This document shows, in pieces, positions 37,641 through 49,718 of a stretch of DNA of 64,000 bases. Each line of letters starts with the position of its first letter. Positions within the stretch are counted from its first letter, which is position 1. The stretch covers positions 868,001-932,000 of the forward strand of contig JADNRX010000002.1 in the NCBI GenBank assembly GCA_015501595.1, in the 5' to 3' direction. Source of the DNA: Hymenopellis radicata (lineage: Eukaryota > Basidiomycota > Agaricomycetes > Agaricales > Physalacriaceae). The position numbers and the translations under genes are program-made. The notes under the pieces were generated by a model. It searched no databases. It had not been told where the DNA came from and saw only the letters and a program-made list of their open reading frames with translations.

Positions 37641-39355
37641 ATGGCCGAATGGGCTGCAGATTCAAACGAAGCTACGAAACTGTCTCTTGGTGTGTAAGAT
37701 GTGAATCTTCTCAATGTCACTGTTTAATCTACTTGTTATGTAGTGGGAAGTTCCGGAGAAGCAGTACAATTTCACCCAACATTCACATACCCGGTGAGTG
37801 GCATTTCGCTTAAGCGTGTCGAACGTGCTCACTTTTCGCCAGATATTCGGAGAAGACGAGAAAATATACGGCTACCAGGACCTTTCTATTGATGTGCGCG
37901 TTTCGAGCCCGTTCGTTGTCGAGTTGTTCATGCGGCGTTACAGATGCGCTTCGCGTGTGGCTCCCTCACTCTGTTCGTGTCAGTAACATGGAGCAAACAG
38001 TTAGCGTCAGAATCGACCGTGGATGACGTGGAGGGGACGTTGAAGGAGTATCTACCAGAAGGCGCGTCAACTCTTTCTTCATCTTACGCGTTTTGTTGAC
38101 GCGATTGCAGAGTACCTGTCTGACGCGCAGACATTTACGGCGAGAGCGGAGGAGGAGGCGCGCACGTTCAAGCCGCTAGGGGACCTCGTACATTCATATT
38201 TGCGGACAAGTATGGGAGAGCAGTCACATTATGAGGTGTACCATGTATGTGTTCTCGCTTTCTTGGCTTGTTTGATCTTAATGCGGGTACAGGCAACATG
38301 GGCAACTCCAGGATTTCGGGCGTATCATCAAAGAATGCAGCTATTCATCCTATTCTATATTGAGGCTGGATCGTTCATCAATGACGAGGACGACCAGTGG
38401 GAATTCTTCGTACTGTGCGCATATCTCCTTCACCTTCACTGCCGGCGTTATTTATCAATGCTCTGCAGATATGAGAAGCGGAAAGGTGACGGGGACGCCT
38501 GGACATATCATTTTATGGGATATTCCTCTTTATACAATTTCTACTACTTCCCAGATAGGACACGACTAAGACTAAGGTTTGTTTCTCTTCGAGTGTCTGA
38601 AAGACGAGCTCATGATTATGCGTCAGTCAATTCGTGATCCTCCCTCCATTTCAACGCGGCGGTCACGGCTGTAAGCTTTCGTCGCCATCCATTCATCTCT
38701 TTCTCGCGTCTAACTCTACCCTTTCAGCCGCGCTCTACTCCGCCATATACCAGTACATATTGGGCAAACCGGAAATCGCTGAATTGTCAGTTGAGGATCC
38801 GGCTGAGGCATTCGAGGACCTGCGGGACAAGAACGACTTGATCATGTTATTCAATCATGACAAGTTCATGGCAGAGGGGTTCGGTACGAGCGAGAGCAGT
38901 GGCGGAGGACGAGTCGGGGGTGTCGGCAAGGCGGGCAAAAGTGGTCGAGGTGGATCTACCGCGGGGAAAGGCAAACTCGGTCCTCCAGTTGACAAGCACT
39001 GGGCCGAACGGTGGCGATTGGAGCTGAAGATTGCTACGGTGAGTAAACCGCTTGTACGTCCCAAGGATGGTCCTGATATGAGTCTGAAAGCGGCAATTCC
39101 AACGCCTGATTGAGATGGTGATCCTCTCGAGAATTGACTCGGATCCAAAAACGCAGAAGGCGTACAGATTGCAAGTCAAGGAGCGGCTGTATCGATTCAA
39201 CTTTGTAGGTTACCTACACGCTTTCTTACGGATGCTGACTGCTTTCGCAGGAAATGCTGGCTCAACTCGAATCCGAGGAGCGCCTGGAAAAGCTCGAGGA
39301 GACATTCAAGAGTGTAACAGAGGACTATAGACGGATACTGGCTCTCGTGAAATGA
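37641..39355 (+). CDS. HAT1: histone acetyltransferase HAT1 (type B)
   Basis: Acetylates free histone H4 Lys5/Lys12 before chromatin assembly, with the Hat2/RbAp46 partner. About eleven exons join in phase from ATG 37641 to TGA 39353-39355. N-terminal HAT1 domain: FGEDEKIYGYQDLSIDMRFA, VDDVEGTLKEYLPE; then TWATPGFRAYHQRMQLFILF, the GNAT core YHFMGYSSLYNFYYFPDRTR, FVILPPFQRGGHGSALYSAI with the Q/RxxGxG acetyl-CoA motif, and VEDPAEAFEDLRDKNDL. A Gly-rich insert (about 30 residues, SGGGRVGGVGKAGKSGRGG) precedes KLGPPVDKHW. C-terminal helix QVKERLYRFNFEMLAQLE is typical. A GC-AG intron (38062-38110, GCGCGT donor) is needed to keep phase. Confidence 0.95.
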
Positions 39356-39662
39356 TGTGTTTTATACGAGTATACTTTATTGCTATCTTTGTTGTGTTTC
39401 ACTGGCAAGTCACCACTGATTGGTGTGACCATGATACGTCTGCAAGGCGATAGATGGCCATCCCTTGTCTGACGCCCTTTCTTTGTCACCGTGCAAAGCT
39501 ACACGGCCCTCAGGTGTGTTGGCACTGCTTTCGACGGCGACGGGTAGACTGGTTGCGACACAAGCCAGAGTTCATAAGCCAACACCAGATCGACATTGAT
39601 TTTGGATCCCATTCACAACAATGAACATGTAGCTTCTTTGTACGGACTTATCAAAATATACA
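39356..39662. other. convergent intergenic region
   Basis: 307 bp shared 3' region between HAT1 (+) and the deaminase-like gene (-). No strong hairpin terminator is expected in a eukaryote and none is seen. Confidence 0.35.
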
Positions 39663-41725
39663 TTATTTAGCGAGGCAAAATTGAACGAAGTCAAGATCAT
39701 CGTCGTCGAAATCGGATCCCGACGAATCGCCAAATAAACTCGCAGGTGTGGTCTTCTCTTCATTGACCATGGTAACAAGTCGTTCAAGGAGCTTGTCTCT
39801 CAAGCGGAGAAGAATGTGTTCGGGGAGGTATGGCGGTGGGAACCATGGATAGAAGAAGGAGTGTGTTCCGGGCAGTCGAATGTCAATCTCTTCCGCTTCC
39901 TTTATCACTTCGGCAAGCAGCCAGCAAGTCCCACAAGATTTCTTTGCAACACCGATATCAAGTTCACGTGTGATCTGTCCGAGATGGGTTCAGTGGCTAC
40001 AAATCTGAAGTCGCTGTTCTTACCGTAACAAGCCGAGAAACCTGATAGAGGCACAGAATCAGAAATGAACTTTCAACATCAGATAGATACTCACATTGCG
40101 GGAAAAATCCAGGAACGACGGATTACTCTTGCCCTCCTCTTGCGCAACCAATGCCGACATGAAGCCACTCTCACAATGGCAGGAACCTTTCGCAGTGCCA
40201 TCCGCCAGGTTATCACAATGATTATTAGCTCCACTTATCAGTTTCTGCCTGGCCTGTTCATCGTTGATGGCTTGAAACCATTCTGTGAATACGGTTGATG
40301 TGAGACGGAATGTTGGCGGCTCGACAGGAAGATCCAGAGCACGATAAGAGACCTCCAAGGGCTGTTTCAGAAGAGCAGAACGTGAAATGAAGTGGGATGC
40401 GTATATCCAGGCACAGGCTGAGTATAGTGCCCGTACAAAGCGAAGCGTAGGTGCGGGAAGATGAGACCAGTGAGCTGTAATTCAGAAGAAGGCATAAGAA
40501 ATGGAAGAAACTGAAGGGAAATCTTACCTTTCCACTTCAGAGGGTCATCCAAGTCGTCATCATCTTCATTGTCATCGGTGTTTAACTCCTTCAAGGATTT
40601 ATCCACGGCAGAGGCCAAGCTTTGAAGCGACCAGAGATCCCTCGGGATGGTCGTAAGAAGCAAATGAAGACGGGTTAGACATTCCATAAGCTCGCTGTGC
40701 TCCGCAGTAGAGGGATTCTGAGTGTTAACTTGCAGCTCAATATACTCCAGCAACTCCAGAAGGGTATTCAGCCAGTTGGCTGCATGTTCATGGCTGAAGA
40801 GAAAGTGATTGGTCGTGCCAGGAACCAGAGGGACAATTTCTTGAAGGATGACTTGTAAAGTCATGTCCTTGATGACAAGGTTTTGAGGCGACAAGCGAGC
40901 ATGCTCGTATGCAGAGGGCGTCCATTTCTTGAGAACGTTCATGTCGTAACCTTTGAAAAGTGCACGAATGCGCTGCCCTATCTTGTCTCTGCACTGCGTG
41001 ACAAAGAAGACGTCGGCGCGGTGTTGGTCTTCCCGAGTGCCTTGAGCAGCATATTTAAGGACTTGGAATGCTATGGGAACATACTCGAAGAAATCCGCAT
41101 AGACAGAAGCCAGCGCCGGCTGTTGGTCTTGCTCGATTCTATCATGGAGAGGTCAGTGTCCACTCCGTGTTCCCAGAGTTAAGCAACTTGCAGCATCTTC
41201 GTAACCTCCTCCGACACATCCGTGGCAGGGTGCCCTTGGCGCACCAAAGGAACAACGTCCGTCTGGCAGTCCGTCGTTTTCCGGGGGAACAGGTTCATCG
41301 CTAATATGTATATCATGAGGGGAGGTTCTTCGATTCAACAGGGATTACCAACTCGTTATTATTCGTCTCGTTCGAAGTTGATGGAGATATGGTTGGTGGC
41401 GCTGACGGGCTGCAATGGAAAAACGGTTGGTCGTTGCGGATAGCATGAACTTAAGGGGTACTAACCTCCTCGTAGTGAGATAGATCCTAAGTGGATTCTC
41501 GTTTAGAGGCCCTCCGGTCACCGCAACTATACGGTCCTTTGGATCCTCTGTTCCCCGAGTGAGAATCGTCGCGAGATGCTGGAAGGTCTTGCCAGCCGTT
41601 GACTGTGACGTGCCGTGGCCCTTCGTTAAGTCTTGTCCCATGGGGATACCATCAGGACGTCGCTTCTGTACGTCCTTCAGGAGTGCGGTGAGGACATATA
41701 TCTGCGAACGTAGAGGGTCTGACAT
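39663..41725 (-). CDS. OTT_1508-like deaminase-family protein
   Basis: The C-terminal part carries zinc-deaminase-like signatures: a HCE in GSCHCESGFMSALV and, after an intron, ITRELDIGVAKKSCGTCWLL with the CxxC, the pattern of the fungal OTT_1508-like branch of the cytidine-deaminase fold. The large N-terminal part (from ATG 41725) has a GKTFQHLATIL region, an acidic DDNEDDDDLDD loop and helical repeats (SPQNLVIKDMTLQVILQEI, LLELLEYIELQV). The C-terminus is acidic (SGSDFDDDDLDF). Two one-base breaks at homopolymers near 41283-41287 and 41319-41322 separate exons that otherwise read through. Substrate unknown. The family call is by motif only; a plain hypothetical protein is the alternative. 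Confidence 0.65.
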
Positions 41726-43621
41726 GAGGAGCTAATACACAAGAAAGAACGAGTCAGACTCGTTCCATGATATGTCTCAAATAACCCGAAATATACGACT
41801 GCGTTACGCTGTATGATGTGATGATGTAGAATTTCGGACAGGTCTGGGTACCGTCCGAGCGCGCGACATGGAGGGCTTGAACGGAGTGGACGGAAGAAGA
41901 AAAGGTCAGCGCGTCTGAGGAACTACAACGGCGTAAGCGGAGACCCTTTCGGTGTTGATTGACCATGACCGGTTGGCAAGGCAGATGGACAAGGCGCGAC
42001 GTGCCGAGATTAGAGTAGATTAGTCTACTAGATATGATTAGCTTCGAGTACTTATAGTCACACTGTCCGTAGCTAGCCTTTGTCTTACGACCATCATGTT
42101 CATGCTCTCTCGTCCGACGGTCTGAGAACCCACAAGGGTTCTGTGTCCTACAGATGTGAATGTTGGAACTTTGGCTTCCTGTGCGCCACAACATTATGTC
42201 GTATGTTGGTACGTTGGAGTTCTCTGGACACTTCTCTCTCGTCCATGCATAAGTCTGTGTAGTATATTGTTACGATCACCTATATACAGGATATCTACTG
42301 TGCGAGACAAAGCGAGAAAGCGAGATAGCGAGATAGCAAAACGGTCCCAGCAGTGGTCGCGAGGGTCGACTGCCGGCCAATGTAAATCTGCGCCTTGATG
42401 ATGATCCTGGAAAAGTCGGAGGCGGACGGCGGGCTGACAGCATTCAAAGGTCGTGTCCAAGGTTGTCGTGAATTTAGAGACAACGAATCCCACTGCCACG
42501 AATATCGCAACTGCAGCGTAATGAGCCGTGTGAGTCTGCCGTGACGACGCCACAGAAACAGAGAAGCCACGTTTGTAAGCGACGAAGACGGTAACATCAG
42601 ACGAGGAAAGTGATGATGGCTGCCGCGCACCAGGATAGAGCTCAAAGGTGAGAAGGAGACCATTGACAGAAGAATCAGAAGGGTTTGACGCAAGGCGCCG
42701 GTCACGACGCTGCGAGTCGGGCGGTCATGAGTAAAGGCAGTGTGCGCCTGAAATGCGAAGATGCCTCCTGAAATGGTTGAGAGAACACCATGATGGGGCA
42801 GATGGCAGGCGGTGGCATGGGAGCGACACGCTCGACCATGTAAGGTAGGAGAGAGCTAGAGCCCATCTCGCAGAGAGCTAAAGCTCATCTTTTAGAAATG
42901 CAAAGTAGCTTCTTGGGAGAGCGATTTTGAATTGGAGAGTAACGACCACATGCTCCAAAAGTGCCAAAGCCGGTCGTCTATACATTACACGTCGCCACTT
43001 GGTTGACGCCGCATCCGCAGGGCAAAGGCGCGTCCATATGTACCCATGATTCCGTTGGAGTGAGGGCGAGCGTCCTTGGCATCGGATTTGGAGAAAGTTG
43101 ACTCGGCGGTAGGAGTAGGAGCACTATCTTCACCACAGATCATCATGAAGTGATAAGGCAGTGCGTCGCCACTCCCACGCAACGACTGTGTGTCCAATGT
43201 CCATATCAACGGAACTGCTACATCCTCCAGAACACTATGGGAAACACTATGATATCGATATCGGATTTTTTAAGCCGGTCCGCTAGGTGCGGTGACGGTC
43301 AAATCAGCGCCGTAGTGATACCTCTGATTTTTTGAACATCAAGTCAATTCAATATACCCTTATTTCAAAAATACCACTGAGCTGCTTTGCTATCTTGGTG
43401 GCGTTCAACGATGCTCCTATCAGACGATAAGAGAGTGGGGAGTGTGGTGAGATTAACTATTGCCAAGCTGCAATCCCGTGTGTGAGCCGAGGCTGAAAAC
43501 TGGAGTCGTACGCGGATCTCGACCAGTCCTGGACAGGGAGTTGAATGTGCGTGATTAGATTGTGAATGTAAAGAAATTGAGATTGCGGTATCGTTCTACG
43601 AAAGAGAGAGCAGGCTAAAAC
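41726..43621. other. intergenic region, no supported gene
   Basis: 1.9 kb. A minus-strand stretch at about 42290-42870 has hydrophobic segments (LRQTLLILLSMVS, YAAVAIFVAVGFVVS) in two frames and could be a small broken membrane-protein gene, but start, splicing and homology are all unclear. A short minus ORF at 42985-43209 is likewise unsupported. Confidence 0.35.
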
Positions 43622-44589
43622 TCAGCCCGCGCCACGTTCTCGTTGGCGCTGTGCACGGGACAACTAGAAAGGATGGTCAACAAAGTATATGACAGTGTGA
43701 GGGCGAGACTTACTCTTCTTCTCTTCTTACGCCTGAGCAGATTGTCAGTGGAAGAAAAATGAAGCAAGGAAAACACGGACTTGTGCTTCTTCATCTTCTT
43801 CTTCTTTTTCCTCCTGACACTGTCCATAATGACATTGGTCCAGTCCTGCTTGAACTGCTCCTGGAGGCCTATTCTGTCTGGTTGTTGGTTGACGTCGAGA
43901 CCCAATCGGCGGAGAGTGGCCTCCCAAGAAGCGGTACTGCCAGTCCGGGACATGGTGAGAGCACGATTGAGTTGGCGTGCAGTCTCAGCGTCCGCATCTA
44001 TTGCGTCCATATACTCTGAGGGAGCGCCGGTCGATTGTGGCTGGCTCGGAGTCTGCGTCGACTCTCTTCCGAGCAGTGGCACACCCGGTGGCGCACTTCT
44101 GAGAATGGCAGCGGGGTCCGACAGCATCAGAAGGGGGCGATGGAGGGAGAAAAACTGATGCAATTTGAACTCTCGTGGGTCGATCATCGGGTGGTGATGA
44201 GGAAAAGGATGGGAGACGACGTCATTCGCTGGACCTGTAGTTGACGGTGATGAGTGAGAGTCACTACAAGACGACGACGACGACGACGCGGTCCGGGAAA
44301 TGGATGCGTCCTCCGTGGCCGACGACGCGATGGAGAGGGAAGAACTACTACCTGTTGCTGCCCGACCCTCCGCCATCTGCGCGCCTTTCTCTGCGTTCTC
44401 TCCCGTAGAGCTGCTGGGCGCCGAATCGCCCTCTCCGGTCGTCTTCTTGGTTGGATTGTTGGTTACGACGGTTTTCGCCGATTTCGCAGAGTTAAAATAT
44501 CGTCCGCCGCCTGGCTTGGACGAGAAAAATGAGGAATAGCCTCTGCGCGCAGCCGGCAGGGGCTGCAGAAAACGCATAATAGAGGACAT
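43622..44589 (-). CDS. COX24: mitochondrial ribosomal protein mS38 / COX24 (AURKAIP1 family)
   Basis: Small mitoribosome subunit protein needed for mitochondrial translation. Exons 43781-44589, 43714-43732 (19 nt) and 43622-43663 give 289 residues. The start at 44589 gives a mitochondrial-targeting-like N-terminus (MRFLQPLPAARRGYSSFFSS). A long Ser/Thr/Ala-rich segment follows, then NVIMDSVRRKKKKKMKKHKR and, across the micro-exon, RKKRRRLSRAQRQRERG at the C-terminus, which is the family signature (basic SVxRKxKKKMxKHK). The 19-nt exon encodes the arginine/lysine core of that tail, so skipping it would destroy the signature. Conserved part ends normally. Confidence 0.88.
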
Positions 44590-44780
44590 GGCTGGCGCAC
44601 CGCCCGCCACCAAGTGATAAGGCTGAAAGGAAGAGCACCGCCCAAGATGGAAGGCAGCTCCTCGAGGCCTTTGCTAAGCAGTGACAAATTCTCCTCACAG
44701 CCACAGAGCGTGATCGCGCGCCGGACCAAACAATTTTAAAGCCAACGCGTCCTTCCTTTCACCATCATCTTCAAAGTCGG

Positions 44781-47700
44781 ATGGCGCAGTTGAATGCATC
44801 CAGCTATGCGTCGCGCACGAAAGAGCTCCTCGGACTAGTCAATCAACTGCATGCTCTAGGGTCAACATCCCAACAATTTTTTGTGGCGTTTGTATCTGAG
44901 GCACACACAGGGCTCAAGGAGATATCGACCTACCTCGCATAACTGTCATAGGAAACCAGAGCGCTGGTAGGCCACCCACTTATTCTCTCCTGAACCTGCT
45001 TTGAAAGAGTTGAACAGGCAAGTCGAGCGTAGTAGAAGCAATATCCGGGGCAAGTACCTGTTGCTCTTGAGGCTTCCTGCATTTACCCTCTATCAGATCA
45101 ACGTACCTAGAGATGCGGGAACGTGTACGCGTTGTCCTATGGAATGCCGCCTCTCTTCATCCCCAGGTCCGTGGCAGTGCAGGATCTCAATTCGGCGAGA
45201 GTATGATAAGCACAAGCGCCTCGACGACATTCGCGAAATTCCCTTTGGAGACCTCATTACTAACAAGGCTGAGGTTGAACTTGCGCTGAGGAGGGCTCAA
45301 CTCGCTGTGCTCAACCCTAGCATCCCAATTCCCAAGATTCTAAAATCATCAGTCGACGAACTGAATGATTGGTCAACTCAGTCAGCCCAACAAGTACCAT
45401 TTTCACGAAACGTTGTATGTGTCGACCTCGAGGGACCAGACCTAACAGATTTGTCGTTCATTGACCTACCTGGTACGCGCCTGTTAGGAACCACTCGATT
45501 CCTCTCACCTTGTCACTCAGGTTTGATTGCCAACGCCGACAACGAAATCGTTCAACTTGTGGAGGACATGGTCGTATCACACATCACGGGAAACTGTCTC
45601 ATCCTAGTCGCTCTGCCAATGACAGGTACATATACCATAAACATACATCAGGGGCAATTAATACTGATGTTACATACTCGTTTAGACGACATCGAGAACC
45701 AGAAAGCGCTCAAGCTGGCCAAAACTGCAGATTCTCTTGGCCAACGAACTATTGGTAATTGTTTTCATTCTCGTGTCGAACCAACAGTTTAAGAATATTA
45801 TAGGCGTCCTAACCAAGCCGGACATGTTGTCTGCGGGGTCGACCAAAGCTCTTGATTTGTGGCTCAATGTTATTGAAGGCCGTAGGCACCCTTTAACTCA
45901 CGGCTATTACTGTACCCGCCAGCCAGACGACCGCGATAGAAGCAACAAGATCAGCACGACGGACGCCAGAGAGGCTGAGAAGCGATTCTTCAGTACCACT
46001 GCTCCCTGGTCAAAGTCGTCGCGCAAAGAACGATTCGGGACCGAGAATCTGATTAGCTCGCTCAGCCATCTTTTAGTAAGTATAATAGACGCAACGTGAG
46101 TTCTTCTACGTTACAATTGCTCTCTACTCACCTGTCATTAGCCTCCCAAAGATCTGCAACGACGCCCAGAAAGCATTAGCGGATTGCCGACGGGACCTCG
46201 CTAGGCTACCACCCGCCGTACACGATGAACCTGCAACACATGTTCTCAAACTAATAACAGAATTCGCTAGTGAAGTGAAGGGTGTGATAAAAGGCCGCTC
46301 AGACGCTAGTACGCTCATCCAAGAGAATCGTGCCGCGTTCCGCGCATTGAAAATCGCTATCCGATCTTGTGCGCCAAACTTTGTGCCAGCGCGTAGAACG
46401 GAGATTCAGCCTGCCTCTGTTCTCTCCTTGGATGATGAAGACGATGATATGAGATTGGTTACGGAAAAGCCTGGCTCCCGATTTACTCTTACGGACATGC
46501 GCGAACATATCAATAGGTACGCAAGCTGGCCAACCTTTTGACTATGATTCAACTGCTGGTGTAGATCCATTACTCGCGAACTACCGAATAACGTTCCGTT
46601 CGATGCTAAGGCCGCACTTATACTCCGGTTCCAAGAGACCTGGCCAGACGCGACTGCGGCATGCTTCAGTCGTGTTGAAACGAATTTAGCCCGGGTCCTT
46701 TTCAAGTACACCGAAGAAAACTTTTCTCGATATGCCGTCCTTCATGGACACATGAAGTAGGTGGCAATCCTCTTCTAACCTTTGTATCGTTCTAATTTCT
46801 CATGTAGGACGTTCCTGACGGAGCTCTTGGCCCGCCGCAAGACATTATGCCAACATATTCTCGACGAAACTTTGGACACCGAGAGAACGCCGTTCACGCA
46901 GAACACGCACTACCTTGAAGCGACGACTGAGAAGTGGCTAGCGAAATACAAAGACATTCGATCTGGGAAAAAGGACCTTCCAGACGAACCCCGTGTTAAA
47001 CGCCAGCGAGTCAAGACACCTCCACCATTGCCCCATCAAGCTCCTCAAAATGGCGTATGTGAGTGGCATTTCAGTCTTGCTGTTATGTGTATTAACAGGA
47101 TCTTACAGTTGGTGCGGGATCCCAACAGTTTCCTTTCATCATTGATTCACCCGCCACAGGCGGGAACCCATTCGCAGTGAAAGCTGCCCCGCCAAGTCTG
47201 TCGGGGTCAATCGCGCAAGCCTTCGGAGCCCCCCACCAGCGCCTGGGGCGCCATTCACTTTTGGTGCCCCTCAATCTGCTTTTGCTCCCCAGCAGCAAGC
47301 GTCCAATAGCTCGGCGCAACCCGGTTTTGGGCCACCGTGGGTACAACCTGCACAGCCGCAATCGACTGCGCAAGAGGTGCAAGAGGCACTGGCGATGCTC
47401 GCCAAGATCGGGTACCACGTAACCGAGGAAGACCTGGGAAAGCTCAATCCTGCAGACGAGTATGAAGTGGAATTGAAGGTCATGGCGGACGTGCGCGGGT
47501 ATTTCCAGGTGGCGTACAAGGTTCATTTTGTTCCTCACAAAATGTGCTGTGAGAATTCACGAGGCTTTTCTTAGCGCGTCATCGACATGGTGCCGCAATT
47601 CATTGACCAGGTCTTCTTGATCAAGTTTGCTGACGAGTTGCAGTCATTCTTGATCGAGAAATTTGGTCTTGGGACTGCGACCGCGAGTGAGAAATGTGCT

Positions 47701-47817
47701 AGGTATCTTGCTGAAGATGGGGTTATTGTCGCTCGACGAGAAGAGCTGCTGGGGAAAGAGCGGAGGCTTAACAGTGTCCAGAAAGAGTTGTTTAGCTTTG
47801 GAATTCCTGAGGAGTAA
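44781..47817 (+). CDS. dynamin-like GTPase with FG/Pro/Gln-rich insert
   Basis: Membrane-remodelling large GTPase. From ATG 44781: P-loop GNQSAGKSSVVEAISG, G2 region PRDAGTCTRCPMECRL, G3 FIDLPG, G4 LTKPDMLSAG, then the stalk (FASEVKGVIKGR, LPNNVPFDAKAALILRFQ-type region, TFLTELLARRKTLC) and a C-terminal GED (LGKLNPADEYEVELKVMAD, MVPQFIDQVFLIKFADELQ). Between stalk and GED lies a basic VKRQRVKTPPPLP stretch and a segment with FG dipeptides (IAQAFGAP, FTFGAP, PGFGPP). An intron at 45050-45096 has GCAAGT...CAG borders. A frame break at the C run 47229-47234 needs one more C. About 800 residues. Vps1, Dnm1 and Mx-like members all share this core. Confidence 0.9.
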
Positions 47818-48673
47818 TGTAGCACTGATAGAATGCGGGCTACTCTGATAATGATGATCTGTTCTGTATGTACTAAGACTGAGTGCAGGAATAAAGTTTC
47901 AAGTTGAAACGGCCAGCGCGTCGTCAAATTTACATGCGCGAGTAATTTAGACCAAGCTAAGTGACGACGCGTAGACCAGTATCAGTGTTGAGATGGCACA
48001 TGAACATCGTACCTGAATGACAACTTCCAATACAGTCCGACTTAGAGATGAGATGTATTCCACTATGTGAAAGCCGGCACAAGAGACGCAAAGATGTTAT
48101 TCAAGAAATCAGAATGAGGCGAGATGCGCCTAACGGATGATGGTGGAAGGCAAGACGTGAATGGTGAACTTTCTCACGGCCCAGCTCTATCCTATACGGT
48201 CACCTGCTAGTGCTTCCCTTTACTGTCACTCGGAAATAGCACCAGCTACACGCCTAGATCCCACGACAATGCAGTTCCGGAGTCCTCAAAGTACCGAGAG
48301 TCTTCTCGACGCATGTGACTGCTCGAAGGACTACTCCCTTGATCAAGAATCACAATTCTTCGGCGCCAATACGACGGTTCACATGGGTGGACGACGCACA
48401 TTACAATTTCGAAAACTCTGTGGCCTGCCTTGGCCTGCTCATTGTTCGCCTGACTCGACATTCATGATGAATTCGAATAGTGCACATAACGCATAACCCC
48501 CCATTGTGCCAGGTGGCCCTGGACAACGGCAGCGAATGGTCCTGCCGCTTTAGGCAACACACTGTGGACGACAAAGACTCGTGTCAATGGCGCTTTATGC
48601 GCCTATATAAGCAGTGGGCTCACTGGTGACGCCCACATTTCGAAGGCTCGTCCCCGGTTCTTGTTGGGCTATT
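47818..48673. promoter_or_regulatory. intergenic region with TATA-like promoter
   Basis: 856 bp. A clear TATA-like CCTATATAAGC at about 48601-48611 lies some 65 bp before the ATG at 48674. The rest holds no supported gene. Confidence 0.5.
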
Positions 48674-49718
48674 ATGGCGGCAAGTATGGAACAACTTGCA
48701 CAGCGCCTTGCGTAAGTGGCTTCATAATTGCGGGATGCTTCTACTCACCCGTATTTCACAGTGCTTCTAGCTTGTCTCCCCAAGGCTGGAGTGCGATTTC
48801 TGAAGCGTTAGTCGAATGTGTTCGTCATTCAGTTCGCCGACGTCTTAAACTTAACCTACAGGTGTGCCCAGCTCACAGGTGACGCGAGCGTCGGTCAAGG
48901 GACCGGATCTCTTGATATTGACGCAAACGGTTACGAACTCCTCAGTAAAGCGTGAGTTCCATTCCGCTCAACTCTTCCAGACACCATTTTAAGTGTATGA
49001 TAGCTGCTCCACCTATATCGAGCAATTTGGCGATGATGATGCTAAACGACAACTACGATCGGTTTCCGCGCCTATGGATACGACTTCTACGACGCCTGCC
49101 TCACAGGCTACTGCTTCTAAGCCTCATATCACTTTTACGACTCTGCCCAGCTCCTCCACAATCGTTCCTACGTCAAACACGCCTCACGCATACAACTATT
49201 TCGCTCATTCCATTCCCGCTTGCCCTAACCATAGTCCGCCAACGACCCCCAACCCTTACCCTACCGCTCGAAGCTATTACCGTGCCTCTGCATTCTATCC
49301 GGTTTCCAGCGGTGACAAAGTCCCGGTGCCGCCTGCTGATAGGTTTGCGTGTTCACTGTCCCATTTACTACATCTCTTATGATTGAATAGGCCTCCCACT
49401 TTCCAGAACTTCAGAGTAACGCCCCATGTTTACGACGCTCCCAAACCTCGGCTTATCGCGTCGGAAACTGAATCGCATCCCGCCAGTGGTAGAGTGACTA
49501 CGAAGTCCCAGGCTACCCACACGCGCTTCAATCCGTACTCGCGTCCTGCTCCGGCCTCTAAGCTCCAAACTTCCACCCTGCCCAAGTTCCGCTCGACTGG
49601 CACAAACATATTATTGTAAGTTTCCTACGCCTCGATGCTCTCCTCTGCTTAATTTGCGTTCAGTGACAACGCCGATGACACGTTCCGACCCACACCTTAC
49701 ACACGTCGGAGGAAATAA
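48674..49718 (+). CDS. hypothetical Ser/Thr/Pro-rich protein
   Basis: Not recognised. About six exons splice in phase from ATG 48674 to TAA 49716-49718. The N-terminal 75 residues look folded and helical (MEQLAQRLAASSLSPQGWSA, YELLSKACSTYIEQFGDDDA); the remainder is disordered, rich in Ser, Thr, Pro and Tyr, ending FDNADDTFRPTPYTRRRK. The intron near 48953-49010 needs the acceptor ATAG to keep phase. A TATA-like box 65 bp upstream supports the start. About 280 residues. Confidence 0.65.

Noticed and set aside
42290..42870. possible membrane protein on the minus strand
   Set aside because: Hydrophobic segments fall in different frames and neither start nor homology is clear.
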